From positions 62,001 to 126,000 of the forward strand of contig NZ_JAUSRE010000002.1 of assembly GCF_030811655.1 (NCBI RefSeq): DNA of 64,000 bases, in the 5' to 3' direction. The notes under the pieces were generated by a model that searched no databases, had not been told where the DNA came from, and saw nothing but the letters and a program-made list of their open reading frames with translations. Below are positions 43,816-52,680 of this stretch, piece by piece; the first letter of the stretch is position 1; the number at the start of each line of letters is the position of its first letter. The position numbers were made by a program, and so were the translations under genes. The stretch comes from Pseudarthrobacter enclensis. Lineage in GTDB: Bacteria; Actinomycetota; Actinomycetes; Actinomycetales; Micrococcaceae.

Positions 43816-44455
43816 GGCGCTCCGGCCCTACTGCCTGCCCCTCAACGCTTATACCGGCCCGGCGCGGACCATCATGTCCGCGCCGGGCCAGCGCGCGTGC
43901 TGCCACGAAGAGTCCTGCCAGGAGCACAGCCGCCACCAGCGCTGCCAAGGAGGTGCGGGGCCACAGGCCAGCCAGGCCCAGGAAAGCCGGGACGGTGGCG
44001 GTCACCTGGCTGGCAAGGACCAGGGCCCAACCCGTGAACGGTTCCAGCCGCGCGGCACCCATAACGTTGGACGCAAACAAAAGCCCCCACAGGACCGCCC
44101 AGCAGACCCAAAGGACGGCGAGCAGCGGGTCGACGGCGAGCCACGCCGCGGCCAGCAGAAGGCCAACGAACGCCACCATGCCGCAGAACCACCCGAGCCC
44201 CCTGGAGCCCAGCCCCAGCAGGACGTCCATTCCGCCATACACGTATGTCAGCCCGAACAGGAACATGCCCGCGGCGGTCATCAGCGCTTCCGGACCATTC
44301 CCGGCGGCGGAGAGATGCACGACGCCGAGCACCAACTGGGTGCCGCCCAGCACCAGGCTGAAGGCGGCAGCGTCCCGGCGGGGAAGGTGCCCCAGGCCAG
44401 CCAGGCCGTTGACCAGCAGCGCGGCGCCCGAGAGGAGCAGGCAGACGTAGGGCAT
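43802..44455 (-). CDS. AmiS/UreI-family urea/amide channel
   Basis: A 217-residue protein with six hydrophobic segments. LLLSGAALLVNGLAGLG at the N-terminus, MFLFGLTYVYGGMD, GLGWFCGMVAFVG and VLWVCWAVLWGLLFASNVMG...RLEPFTGW are the family hallmarks. These channels let urea or short-chain amides into the cell. Neither urease nor amidase genes are nearby. An AraC regulator lies upstream on the same strand. The 14-bp 3' overlap with the permease gene leaves no room for a terminator. Confidence 0.85.
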   Translation of the reverse strand: MPYVCLLLSGAALLVNGLAGLGHLPRRDAAAFSLVLGGTQLVLGVVHLSAAGNGPEALMTAAGMFLFGLTYVYGGMDVLLGLGSRGLGWFCGMVAFVGLLLAAAWLAVDPLLAVLWVCWAVLWGLLFASNVMGAARLEPFTGWALVLASQVTATVPAFLGLAGLWPRTSLAALVAAVLLAGLFVAARALARRGHDGPRRAGISVEGQAVGPERLTAG

Positions 44456-44599
44456 CAGGGCGTCCGCCGGTTGCTGAAAAGAACCCCCGCGGTTATCGCT
44501 TGGTGGAATAGTGCTATCACAATACGGATTTTAGCCGGGAGCGCCGCCGGCGCCTACTGCCCCTCAGTCGCAATCCGATAGCTTGTGTGAGGTCCTGCG

Positions 44600-45559
44600 C
44601 TAGCTGCCCCTGCGCCACTCCGTGGGTGAGATGCCGAAAGCATCCCGGAAAGTCCGGCTGAAATGCGCCGCATCCAGGAATCCCCAGCGGGCAGCCACCG
44701 TGCCGACGGACTGCCCGGCATGCAACGGGTCCCGGAGGTCGCGGCGGGCGCCCTCAAGCCGCTGGGTCCGGATCCAGCTGGCCACGGTGCTTCCCGACTC
44801 GTGGAAGACATTGTGCAGGTGCCGGGTGGAGATGAAGTGGGCCGCGGCGATACTCGCGGGGGACAGCATCGGATCGGCGAGGTTAGCCTCAATGTACTCG
44901 CGGATCGAGACTGCCAGCAGCGCCTGCGGCTTCATCCGGTCCGGGGTGATGTCCATTTCGGCGTGCAGCATGGTGGACACCAGGTCCAGGGCGTTGGTGG
45001 CAAGCCTGGCGCCACTGGGTCCGTTCAGGACGTCCAGGTTTGACGAGAGCTGCCGGATGAACTGTCCTACGATCCCGCTGAGGCCTCCGCTTCCCAGGCG
45101 TACCGCTGCGAGCTGTCCCACGTAATCCGGGGGCAGGGACAGGGTGTCGCAGGGGAACATCAGGACCATGATCCTGGTGTTCTCTTCAAAGGCGAGCGTG
45201 TAGGGCCGGTTGGTGTCGTAGATGGCCAGGTCACCGGGCTGCAGGACCGCTTCGCGGTTGTCCTGGATCAGCAGCCCTGTGCCCTCCAGTTGCAGGTTCA
45301 ATTTGAAGTAGCGCTCGTGGGCCTGGGCGATCAGGGCTGGAGTGCGGTGGACCTCGTGCGAGCTGGCGGTCACTTCCACGATGGACATCCGGTCCAGCAC
45401 CCGGGAGCGCATCCGGCCCTGGAAGCCGTCAACATCGACCGTCCGGGCTGTGAGGGGAACAAACGATTCCGCCACCAGGTGCTTCCAGTGGTCAAATGAC
45501 GTGGCAACGCTGGAGGTGACGTCCCGGCGCTGGGCCTGGGCGGGTGTAGCTGCTGGCAT
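44600..45559 (-). CDS. AraC-family transcriptional activator
   Basis: A 319-residue regulator from the ATG at 45559, chosen because GAGGAAC lies just upstream (an in-frame GTG 20 codons earlier has no ribosome binding site). The N-terminal half is the AraC-binding-like cupin (YFKLNLQLEGTGLLIQDNREAVLQPGDLAIYDTNRPY). The C-terminal half is the double helix-turn-helix, with SPASIAAAHFISTRHLHNVFHESGSTVASWI and RWGFLDAAHFSRTFRDAFGISPTEWRR. It lies 144 bp upstream of the AmiS gene on the same strand, which it might control. The inducer is unknown. Confidence 0.9.
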   Translation of the reverse strand: MPAATPAQAQRRDVTSSVATSFDHWKHLVAESFVPLTARTVDVDGFQGRMRSRVLDRMSIVEVTASSHEVHRTPALIAQAHERYFKLNLQLEGTGLLIQDNREAVLQPGDLAIYDTNRPYTLAFEENTRIMVLMFPCDTLSLPPDYVGQLAAVRLGSGGLSGIVGQFIRQLSSNLDVLNGPSGARLATNALDLVSTMLHAEMDITPDRMKPQALLAVSIREYIEANLADPMLSPASIAAAHFISTRHLHNVFHESGSTVASWIRTQRLEGARRDLRDPLHAGQSVGTVAARWGFLDAAHFSRTFRDAFGISPTEWRRGS

Positions 45560-45727
45560 GATGTTCCTCGCGACGGACGGCCACTCGACGACTTCCCCCG
45601 GTTCTGTGTCCTGCGACACAATGCATTCAGGCTAACGCTGGCGGAATCTTTTTTCAACGGTTGGCGAAAATAAAAAGTCCTTCTTTTCTTCCAGCCAAGT
45701 CCAAGGCTCCCGTGGAAAAATCGGCCA

Positions 45728-46402
45728 ATGAACTCCATGCCGGTCGCCGTAGACCACCATCGGAACTTCAACTCCCGCGCGCACCACTCGCGGCTCCGGA
45801 TGATCGTAATGCTTGCCGTCGGGCTCCTCGCCGCCCTGGCCACCGGCTCGCTGGGAAACTGGGCCTATGCCCCGGCCCTTGGCTGGGCCGCCGCCTCGGC
45901 CACCTACCTCATCTGGGTGTGGAGCGTCATCGGCCGCCTGGGCCCTGCAGCAACGGCTGCCCACGCCAGGAGGGAAGACCCCGGCCGGGTGTTCTCGGAT
46001 GCCCTGGTCCTCACTGCCACGATGGCCAGCTTCGCGGGCGTAGCCCTTATCCTGCTTGATGCCTCCAACGAGCAGGGAGGCGCCAAGGACGCTACTGTGG
46101 CCATGGCCCTGGGCAGCATCGCCCTTTCATGGTTCCTGGTGCACACCCTGTTCACCCTCCGGTATGCCGCCATCTACTACCGGGACGGGACGGGCGTCGA
46201 CTTCCATGAGGAGGGCCAGCCCCGCTACTCGGACTTCGCGTACCTGGCCTTCACCGTCGGGATGACATTCCAGGTATCGGACACCGACCTCAAGACCAAC
46301 GCCATCCGTGCCACGGTGCTGCGGCAGGCGCTCCTGTCCTACCTCCTGGGGGCCATCGTCCTGGCCACCACCATCAACCTGGTGTCCGGACTCATCCACT
46401 AG
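45728..46402 (+). CDS. DUF1345 membrane protein
   Basis: A 224-residue protein with about five hydrophobic segments. LVHTLFTLRYAAIYY followed by GQPRYSDFAYLAFTVGMTFQVSDTDLKTNAIRATVLRQALLSYL is the signature of the DUF1345 family, whose function is unknown. It is divergent from the araC-type gene, and the 168-bp gap shows nothing else recognisable. A small DUF1003 gene follows 54 bp later. Confidence 0.88.
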   Translation: MNSMPVAVDHHRNFNSRAHHSRLRMIVMLAVGLLAALATGSLGNWAYAPALGWAAASATYLIWVWSVIGRLGPAATAAHARREDPGRVFSDALVLTATMASFAGVALILLDASNEQGGAKDATVAMALGSIALSWFLVHTLFTLRYAAIYYRDGTGVDFHEEGQPRYSDFAYLAFTVGMTFQVSDTDLKTNAIRATVLRQALLSYLLGAIVLATTINLVSGLIH

Positions 46403-46456
46403 GCGCGCCGAACAGTCGGTGGTGCCGGTGCGCCGGCGGAAGCCTATTCTGGGCGC

Positions 46457-46864
46457 ATGGTTGACATGAGAGTTAATTGGCACCGGCGGCACAAAGAGGG
46501 CCTGACCGCTGGCGACAGGGCCGCGGACACCCTGCGCAACGGTATGGGCAGCTGGCCCTTCGTGGGCATCTTCATCGGGTTCATGGCACTGTGGGCCGCG
46601 GTGAATTCCTACGTCCTGGCGAACAGCGCCTGGGACCCCTACCCCTACATCCTGCTGAATCTGTTCCTGTCCATGCTGGCCGGGCTGCAGGGTGCCATCC
46701 TGCTGATTGCCGCAAAGCGCCAGGACGCCATTGCCTCGGCAATGGCCCAGCATGACTATGAAACGGATGTCCGGGCCGCGGCGCAGGTGGAAATGCTCAT
46801 GAATATGAATGCCGAGCAGCTGAAGCTGCTGCAGGAACTGCGGGAGATGAGGGAGAAGTCCTAA
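46457..46864 (+). CDS. DUF1003 membrane protein
   Basis: A 135-residue protein with two hydrophobic segments: NGMGSWPFVGIFIGFMALWAAVN and DPYPYILLNLFLSMLAGLQGAILLIAAKRQD. Between and after them are the conserved residues of DUF1003 (KRQD, HDYETDVRAAAQVEML). The C-terminal helix is amphipathic and may form a coiled coil. Its function is unknown. A hairpin terminator follows immediately. Confidence 0.88.
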   Translation: MVDMRVNWHRRHKEGLTAGDRAADTLRNGMGSWPFVGIFIGFMALWAAVNSYVLANSAWDPYPYILLNLFLSMLAGLQGAILLIAAKRQDAIASAMAQHDYETDVRAAAQVEMLMNMNAEQLKLLQELREMREKS

Positions 46865-46872
46865 GAAACGCC

Positions 46873-46908
46873 AATGGGTGCAACTCCATGCGGAGTCGCA
46901 CCCATTCT
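46873..46908 (+). terminator. Terminator after the DUF1003 gene
   Basis: AATGGGTGCAACTCC (46873-46887) pairs with 46892-46906 around an ATGC loop with one mismatch. It is followed by CTT on the plus strand and lies between convergent genes. Confidence 0.8.
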
Positions 46909-46919
46909 TGCGGCGTCGA

Positions 46920-47096
46920 TCAGTCCTTCTTGAAGGCGTCCTTGACGTTCTCGCCCGCCTGCTTCAGGTCCGATTTGGCCTGGTCTGCCTGGCCTTCGGC
47001 CTTCAGGCTCTCATCGCCCGTAGCGCTGCCGGCAGCTTCTTTGCCCTTGCCGCCAAGCTTCTCTGCTGCATTGCCGATCTTGTCATCCAAACCCAT
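46920..47096 (-). CDS. CsbD-family small stress protein
   Basis: A 58-residue protein from the ATG at 47096. MGLDDKIGNAAEKLGGKGKEAAG is the standard CsbD opening, and the rest (ESLKAEGQADQAKSD and a final NVKDAFKKD) is charged, alanine- and lysine-rich and probably helical or disordered. AAGGAGCAGCTCC precedes the start. CsbD proteins belong to general stress regulons in other bacteria, and their molecular role is unclear. It is convergent with the DUF1003 gene. Confidence 0.92.
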   Translation of the reverse strand: MGLDDKIGNAAEKLGGKGKEAAGSATGDESLKAEGQADQAKSDLKQAGENVKDAFKKD

Positions 47097-47156
47097 GGAG
47101 CTGCTCCTTACAATTGGTGCTCTCCCTGGCCAACGCCAGAGCCTGACCCCTCCATA

Positions 47157-47786
47157 CTAAGCATGCTTTCCACTTTGGCGCCCATCCGCCGTCGTATTTT
47201 TGCCCAACAGGGCCAAGTAGCCCTCCAGTTGTTCCGCGTGGCCAAAGTCCGTGTGGCCCTCCGCCGCAAGGGCGGCCTCGATCTGGGCTCCGAGCAGCAT
47301 ATTCAGCAGCTGGCCGGCAAGGATTGAATCGTCGACGGCGGCACGGACGTCGCCGCTGTCCCTCGCCTCTGCGAGGAAGCGGCGGATCGCAGCCAGCCAC
47401 TCATCCATGGACTGCTGGTGGATGGCGGCCTTCTGTGGATCGTTGACCGCCTTCTGCCAGAAGGGGATGACGATCCGCGCCTCGTTGATGCGCTCCTCGT
47501 CCAGGGGAAGGACCTCCAGGCAGAAGGCCCGCAGGGCGTCGACTCCGGACTTGCCCTTGGTGACCTGGGCAATCCGCTGGTTGGTCCGGTTGAAGACGTG
47601 GCCAAAGGCGAATTCCAGCAGCGTGTCCTTGGTGGGGAAGTAGGGTTTCAGTGCGCCGTTGGCAAAGCCGGCCTCCATGGCAATCTCCCGCATGGTGGCA
47701 CTTTCAAGGCCGTGCCGGGCGATGATCCGCCACGTCGCGTCCACGAGTTCCAAGCGGCGCTCGTCATGGTCAACAATCTTCGGCAC
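47157..47786 (-). CDS. TetR-family regulator beside the amine oxidase
   Basis: A 209-residue regulator. The GTG at 47786 gives the family-typical start VPKIVDHDERRLELVDATWRII and has GGGGAG 8 nt upstream; an ATG 15 codons earlier is possible. The helix-turn-helix is ATMREIAMEAGFANGALKPYFPTKDTLLEFAF. The C-terminal part resembles BetI-type ligand domains. It is divergent from the copper amine oxidase gene and likely represses it until an amine is present. Confidence 0.85.
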   Translation of the reverse strand: MPKIVDHDERRLELVDATWRIIARHGLESATMREIAMEAGFANGALKPYFPTKDTLLEFAFGHVFNRTNQRIAQVTKGKSGVDALRAFCLEVLPLDEERINEARIVIPFWQKAVNDPQKAAIHQQSMDEWLAAIRRFLAEARDSGDVRAAVDDSILAGQLLNMLLGAQIEAALAAEGHTDFGHAEQLEGYLALLGKNTTADGRQSGKHA

Positions 47787-47846
47787 CGCGGCCACTCCCC
47801 GGAAATATTTGCTCAAGCCCTTGTGAGCCATCTTACTTAAAGCTTA

Positions 47847-47864
47847 TTCTCTACAACTATAGAA
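47847..47864. promoter_or_regulatory. Likely TetR operator before the amine oxidase gene
   Basis: TTCTCTA-N4-TATAGAA is an 18-bp inverted repeat with one mismatch in an AT-rich stretch between the divergent tetR and amine oxidase genes. It lies 42 bp before the amine oxidase start and suits a TetR dimer. Confidence 0.45.
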
Positions 47865-47906
47865 AATAAACCAGTGGCCGGATACGGCCCGGACAAAGGT
47901 TCACCC

Positions 47907-49847
47907 ATGACTCTTGCACCCACCGAAACCGCCTCAGCCTTCCGCCTGGCCTCCGCGGAGGAAATCCTGGACGTCCGCTCCATCCTGCAGTCGGCAGGCC
48001 ACCTGGGCCCCGGGCATCGGATCGCCTATCTCGGGCTGTTGGACCCGTCCCGGGAAGCGGACCCGCAGGCGGCGGACCGCCGGTTCCGGGCCTTCATCCA
48101 CGACGTCTCCGGGGCTGCGCCGCGCGACGTGGTGGTCTCCACCACGCAGCAGAAAGTGCTCTCCGCCGTCGAACTCGACACTGCCATGACCGGCGAACTC
48201 CCGGTCCTGGAGGAGGAGTTCGAAGTGGTGGAGTCGCTTCTGGCCACCGATGAGCGCTGGCTCGCCGCGCTTGCTGCGCGGGGCCTCCAGGTCGAAAAGG
48301 TCCGTGTTGCCCCGCTGTCGGCGGGCGTCTTCGAGTACACGGAGGAGAAGGGACGCCGCATCCTGCGTGGGCTCGCGTTCGTCCAGGACTTCCCGGGGGA
48401 CAGTGCGTGGGCACATCCGGTGGACGGCCTGGTGGCCTATGTGGATGTGGTCAGCAAGGAAGTCACCCAGGTGATCGACCTCGGCGCCATGCCCATCCCG
48501 GCCGAGCACGGCAACTACACCGATCCCGAACTGACCGGCCCGGTACGCGAAACCCAGAAGCCCATCAGCATCACCCAGCCCGAGGGGCCCAGCTTCACCG
48601 TCACGGGCGGCAACCATGTGGAGTGGGAAAAGTGGAGCGTGGACGTGGGGTTCGATGTCCGCGAAGGGGTGGTCCTGCACAACCTGGCTTTCCAGGACGG
48701 CGGCCGGAAGCGGCCCATCATCAACCGCGCGTCCATTGCCGAAATGGTGGTGCCCTACGGCGACCCGTCACCCATCCGGTCCTGGCAGAACTACTTCGAC
48801 ACCGGTGAATACCTGGTGGGCCAGTACGCCAACTCGCTGGAGCTCGGGTGCGATTGCCTTGGCGAGATTACGTACCTGAGCCCGGTGATCAGCGACGCGT
48901 TCGGCAACCCGCGGGAGATCCGCAACGGCATCTGCATGCACGAGGAGGACTGGAGCATCCTCTCCAAGCACTCCGATCTGTGGAGCGGCGTCACCTACAC
49001 CCGCCGCAACCGCCGCCTGGTGATCTCCTTCTTCACCACCATTGGCAACTACGACTACGGCTTCTACTGGTACCTCTACCTTGACGGCACCATCGAGTTC
49101 GAAGCCAAGGCAACCGGCATCGTCTTCACCTCGGCGTTCCCCGAGGGTGGCTCGGACAACATCTCCCAGCTCGCCCCGGGCCTGGGCGCGCCCTTCCACC
49201 AGCACCTTTTCAGCGCCCGGCTGGACATGGCCATCGACGGGTTCACGAACCGGGTGGAGGAAGAGGACGTGGTCCGGCAGGCAATGGGGCCCGGCAATGA
49301 ACGAGGCAACGCCTTCTCCCGCAAGCGCACCCTGCTGGCCCGGGAATCGGAAGCCGTCCGGGAAGCCGACGCAAGGGCCGGGCGTACCTGGATCATCTCC
49401 AACCCGGAATCACGCAACCGACTGGGCGAGCCCGTGGGCTACAAGCTCCACTCGCACAACCAGCCCACGCTGCTGGCGGACCCGGGCTCCTCCATTGCCC
49501 GACGTGCCGCCTTTGCCACCAAGGACCTGTGGGTCACCCGGTACGCCGAGGACGAGAAGTACCCCACAGGCGACTTCGTCAACCAGCACGCCGGTGGCGC
49601 GGGGCTGCCCGCCTACGTGGCGCAGGACCGGGACATCGACGGCCAGGACATCGTCGTGTGGCACACATTCGGCCTGACCCACTTCCCGCGGATGGAGGAC
49701 TGGCCGATCATGCCGGTGGACACGGTGGGCTTCAAACTGCGGCCCGAGGGCTTCTTCGACCGCAGCCCGGTCCTGGACGTGCCCGCCAACCCCAACCAGC
49801 AGGCGTCGTCCTGCCACAGTGAGGGCGGCAGCGGTGGCTGCCACTAG
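47907..49847 (+). CDS. Copper-containing primary amine oxidase
   Basis: A 646-residue copper/topaquinone amine oxidase. The quinone-forming tyrosine is Tyr382 in NYDYG, the catalytic base Asp298 in YFDTGEY, and the copper ligands His431, His433 (HQHLF) and His592 (THFPR). These numbers equal those of the Arthrobacter globiformis phenethylamine oxidase, which supports the ATG at 47907. It oxidises primary amines to aldehydes with release of ammonia and hydrogen peroxide. Phenylacetaldehyde from phenethylamine would feed phenylacetate metabolism. The end overlaps a small membrane protein gene by 29 bp. Confidence 0.96.
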   Translation: MTLAPTETASAFRLASAEEILDVRSILQSAGHLGPGHRIAYLGLLDPSREADPQAADRRFRAFIHDVSGAAPRDVVVSTTQQKVLSAVELDTAMTGELPVLEEEFEVVESLLATDERWLAALAARGLQVEKVRVAPLSAGVFEYTEEKGRRILRGLAFVQDFPGDSAWAHPVDGLVAYVDVVSKEVTQVIDLGAMPIPAEHGNYTDPELTGPVRETQKPISITQPEGPSFTVTGGNHVEWEKWSVDVGFDVREGVVLHNLAFQDGGRKRPIINRASIAEMVVPYGDPSPIRSWQNYFDTGEYLVGQYANSLELGCDCLGEITYLSPVISDAFGNPREIRNGICMHEEDWSILSKHSDLWSGVTYTRRNRRLVISFFTTIGNYDYGFYWYLYLDGTIEFEAKATGIVFTSAFPEGGSDNISQLAPGLGAPFHQHLFSARLDMAIDGFTNRVEEEDVVRQAMGPGNERGNAFSRKRTLLARESEAVREADARAGRTWIISNPESRNRLGEPVGYKLHSHNQPTLLADPGSSIARRAAFATKDLWVTRYAEDEKYPTGDFVNQHAGGAGLPAYVAQDRDIDGQDIVVWHTFGLTHFPRMEDWPIMPVDTVGFKLRPEGFFDRSPVLDVPANPNQQASSCHSEGGSGGCH

Positions 49848-50298
49848 CCTCGCTGCAGCCACGGCGGGGAGTACGACGGCGGCAGGACGGTTCCGTGCCA
49901 ACGGTCCGGTCCTGCATCCCAGGCTGGTCGCTGTGGTCACCGCCGTTTCCTGCGCGGCCCACGTGTGGCTGGCCGTGTCCGGTCACCACGCAGTATGGCT
50001 GGGCGTCCTGATGGTGGCCCTCGCCGCCGTCTGTCTTCCGTGCACCGTCCATATCTGGCGGCACAGCCGGGCAGGCGCCCTGCGCCAGGTCACCACTGCC
50101 GCCGTAGCCATGGCCGCACTGCACGCCGTCCTGCTGCTCGGCGGTGGTGCCGGGCACGTACATGGCGGCGCATCGACGTCGTCAGCTGTTGCCGGCCCGG
50201 GAGGCAGCGCACAGCTGCTGCTGGTGATCGGCCTGGAACTGGCGACGGCGCTGCTCGCCGCCACTCTGGTGGCGCGGGTCAGGCGGCTGGCTGTGTAG
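49819..50298 (+). CDS. Small membrane protein coupled to the amine oxidase gene
   Basis: A 159-residue protein starting with GTG inside the 3' end of the amine oxidase gene. About four hydrophobic segments can be seen: near residues 36-54, 58-76, 90-108 and 130-150. A histidine- and glycine-rich loop ([10 protein letters not shown]) and other His residues might bind copper, but this is speculation. The overlap suggests cotranslation. I know no family for it. Its end overlaps the convergent epimerase gene by 20 bp. Confidence 0.6.
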   Translation: MRAAAVAATSLAAATAGSTTAAGRFRANGPVLHPRLVAVVTAVSCAAHVWLAVSGHHAVWLGVLMVALAAVCLPCTVHIWRHSRAGALRQVTTAAVAMAALHAVLLLGGGAGHVHGGASTSSAVAGPGGSAQLLLVIGLELATALLAATLVARVRRLAV

Positions 50299-51295
50299 GT
50301 ACGCCGGATAAGCCGGCGGGGACTCCCAAGGCGCGGGCGACGTGCAGCTGTTCGTGCTCGACAAGCCATTGGATGGATTCGAAGATGGCCTGCTCGGGCT
50401 CGTACCGCGGCGCATAGCCCAGCACCGTGGCGGCCTTGTCGATGCTGAAGCACTGGCTCCGATAGAGGTGGCCCCAGCTCGATTCCGCGTACTCCCTGGA
50501 GGTGTCCTCGCGGAACCGCTCCCAGGAAACAGTCTCCAGCACGGCGGCGTGCCCAAACCAGGCCGCCGCAATGTCTGCGTAGCCGCGGACCGTGAGGGCG
50601 GTGGTCGCGACAATGTTGAAGTCCTCACCGGTTGCCGCGTCCCGCCGGGCGATGGCCTTTTCGAAGGCCTGGGCTACGTCGTCGGCGTGAACGTGGTGCA
50701 TCAGCTCCGCACCGCTGCCGGGAACCCGGAGGGGCTGGCCGGCGGAGATGGTCTGCCAGACACGGGGGTCGAGGTTTCCGAGTGGGCCGATGGGGTGCCA
50801 TCCTGGGCCTACGATGTGGCCCGGGTGCAGGGAGGTGGTGGGCAGGCCGCCCCGCGCCGTTTCCTCCTTCAGCATCAGGGCGATCCTGTTCTTCTGGATT
50901 CCATACTCGCCAAACGGCGCAGCAGCCGAGTCTGATCCCTCCCTGATGGGCAGCTTGAGGCTGTGCCCGTAGCGCCAGACGGAGCCGCAGTGCAGCAGGT
51001 GCCCCACCTCCCCGCGCAGCCGCTGAACCAGCGACATTGCCGAGTCCAGGGTGAAGCAAACCAGGTCCACCACGGCGTCGGGCTTCAGCGCTGCCACCCG
51101 GTCCCCGAAGGTCCCGCCCCTGTCTTCCGCCTCCCGATCTGCGGTGACGTGGTGCACCTGCTGCCATTCCGGGGCGTCCGTGTAGGGCTTGCTGGTGCCG
51201 CGGCTGATGTTGGTGACGTCGTGGCCCGCCCGGACCAGCCGGGGGACCAGGAACGAACCGATGTGGCCGCTGCCGCCGATGACGGTGACTCTCAT
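50279..51295 (-). CDS. NAD-dependent epimerase/dehydratase-type protein
   Basis: A 338-residue extended SDR. MRVTVIGGSGHIGSFLVPRLVRAGHDV is the nucleotide-binding start, and YGIQKNRIALML holds the Tyr-x3-Lys-like site (here YGIQK). HHVHADDVAQAFEKAI is the usual C-terminal SDR motif. The ATG at 51295 has GGAGAG upstream. The substrate is unknown; the company of ThuA, cupin and Gfo/Idh/MocA genes points to sugar metabolism. Confidence 0.82.
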   Translation of the reverse strand: MRVTVIGGSGHIGSFLVPRLVRAGHDVTNISRGTSKPYTDAPEWQQVHHVTADREAEDRGGTFGDRVAALKPDAVVDLVCFTLDSAMSLVQRLRGEVGHLLHCGSVWRYGHSLKLPIREGSDSAAAPFGEYGIQKNRIALMLKEETARGGLPTTSLHPGHIVGPGWHPIGPLGNLDPRVWQTISAGQPLRVPGSGAELMHHVHADDVAQAFEKAIARRDAATGEDFNIVATTALTVRGYADIAAAWFGHAAVLETVSWERFREDTSREYAESSWGHLYRSQCFSIDKAATVLGYAPRYEPEQAIFESIQWLVEHEQLHVARALGVPAGLSGVPTQPAA

Positions 51296-51341
51296 TGCTC
51301 TCCGATCGTTGTGTCCCCTCAACCGTAGGGCCGCGGCAGCG

Positions 51342-51373
51342 GGAAAGGGAGGCCCTTGCGGACCTCCCTTTCC
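51342..51373 (-). terminator. Hairpin after the cupin gene
   Basis: GGAAAGGGAGG (51342-51352) pairs perfectly with CCTCCCTTTCC (51363-51373). It lies between the cupin stop and the epimerase start on the same strand and may end the upstream transcript. Confidence 0.65.
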
Positions 51374-51398
51374 TGGTTCTTGGCGCTGAACCCCAAGG

Positions 51399-51773
51399 TC
51401 AGGCGGGCTTCGCGTACTCGGCCGCACTCATGACTTCATAGCCAACGAACGTCTCGTCGTTTTCCACCCAGGCGTCGTGGCCGGCAGGAATTGAGTAGGC
51501 GTCCCCCGCGTGGATGGTCTTCCGGGTTCCGTCGGTCAGTTCAACCGTGAGGGTTCCGGCCGTGCAGAAGCCGAGGTGGTTGTTCTGGCAGCTGTCGGTG
51601 TGGACGACGGTTTTGACTGTCTCGGACCACCGCCAGCCGGGCTCGAAGGTGAACCGGCCAAGCGTGGCGCCGCCAATGTTGACCACATCCACCTGCGTCT
51701 TGGGCGGGCGGCGCTTTTCGTCGGGTTCGTTGAAGGATTTGGATTCGAGGTTCGTGACCGTTACTGCAGGCAT
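51399..51773 (-). CDS. Cupin-domain protein
   Basis: A 124-residue single-domain cupin. The first motif is spread over PGWRWSETVKTVVHTDSCQNNHLGFCTAGTLTVEL and the second is GDAYSIPAGHDAWVENDE. The metal-binding histidines are only partly conserved, so an enzymatic role is uncertain; sensing or isomerase roles are possible. It lies 145 bp after the ThuA gene start-to-end gap on the same strand. No function can be assigned. Confidence 0.8.
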   Translation of the reverse strand: MPAVTVTNLESKSFNEPDEKRRPPKTQVDVVNIGGATLGRFTFEPGWRWSETVKTVVHTDSCQNNHLGFCTAGTLTVELTDGTRKTIHAGDAYSIPAGHDAWVENDETFVGYEVMSAAEYAKPA

Positions 51774-51918
51774 TGCTGGCTCCTGAAAAGGAGTGGTTAT
51801 TGAGTTCGTCCAGGGTGGGGCCCCGGGAGAATAGGGCCGGCAGGGTGGGTGGTGCCCCTACAGAACCTGCCGAACCCCACATGCGACGATCTCAATCTGC
51901 TCCCAGGCGCAGTGCATG

Positions 51919-52680
51919 TCAATGATGCTTTTCTTCCTGGAACCATTCCCGCGGAGGGTTGCTGACGCTTGGGGCTGCGCGGTCGAGCCCGGGCTGCGCG
52001 GCCCAGCGTACCCCGTTCGCCAGGACCCGCTGGATCTGCGGATGGTGGTACACGGGGTACTCCTGGTCGCCGGGGCTGAAGTAGAAGATGCGGCCCTTGC
52101 CGCGGGTGAACGTGACACCGGAACGGAACACCTCGCCCCCGGCGAAGGAGCTGATGAAGATCAGGTCGTCAGGGTCAGGAATGTCGAACAGTTCCCCGTA
52201 CATCTCCTGTTCCGGGATGACGATGGGACTGTCCACGCCTTCTGCGATGGGGTGCGAGGGTTTCACGGTCCACACCAGCTCCCGCTGGCCGTCGTTCCGC
52301 CACGCCAGCGAGCAGCTGGTGCCCAGCAGCTTGGTGAAGATCTTCGAAAAGTGCCCGGAGTGGAGCACGATCAGCCCCATCCCGCCCAGCACGTGGCGGT
52401 GGATGCGCTCGACGACGGCGTCGCCCACCTCGGCGTGCGCCACATGGCCCCACCAGAGCAGGACGTCCGTCTGGGCGAGCACCTCCTCACCCAGTCCGTG
52501 CTCGTCATCGGTGGCGAGGACCGCCGTCGTGATGTCCGCGTCCGGAAGGTGGGAGCGAAGCCCTGCAGCGATGGCTCCATGGATGCCGTCAGGGTACATA
52601 TCCCCGATGTGGGGCGGTTCGTTGTTGGCCTCGTGGACGCCCTCATTCCAGACCAGGATCCTGGGTTTGCCGTTTGTCAC
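51919..52680 (-). CDS. ThuA-domain protein (trehalose-utilisation type)
   Basis: A 253-residue ThuA-fold protein (class I glutamine-amidotransferase-like). [15 protein letters not shown] opens it, [16 protein letters not shown] and [22 protein letters not shown] lie in the middle, and [27 protein letters not shown] is the family end. The GTG at 52680 has AGGAGG 8 nt upstream and overlaps the upstream oxidoreductase stop by four bases. ThuA proteins go with ThuB-type Gfo/Idh/MocA oxidoreductases in disaccharide oxidation (3-keto sugars), as here. Confidence 0.9.
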   Translation of the reverse strand: MTNGKPRILVWNEGVHEANNEPPHIGDMYPDGIHGAIAAGLRSHLPDADITTAVLATDDEHGLGEEVLAQTDVLLWWGHVAHAEVGDAVVERIHRHVLGGMGLIVLHSGHFSKIFTKLLGTSCSLAWRNDGQRELVWTVKPSHPIAEGVDSPIVIPEQEMYGELFDIPDPDDLIFISSFAGGEVFRSGVTFTRGKGRIFYFSPGDQEYPVYHHPQIQRVLANGVRWAAQPGLDRAAPSVSNPPREWFQEEKHH

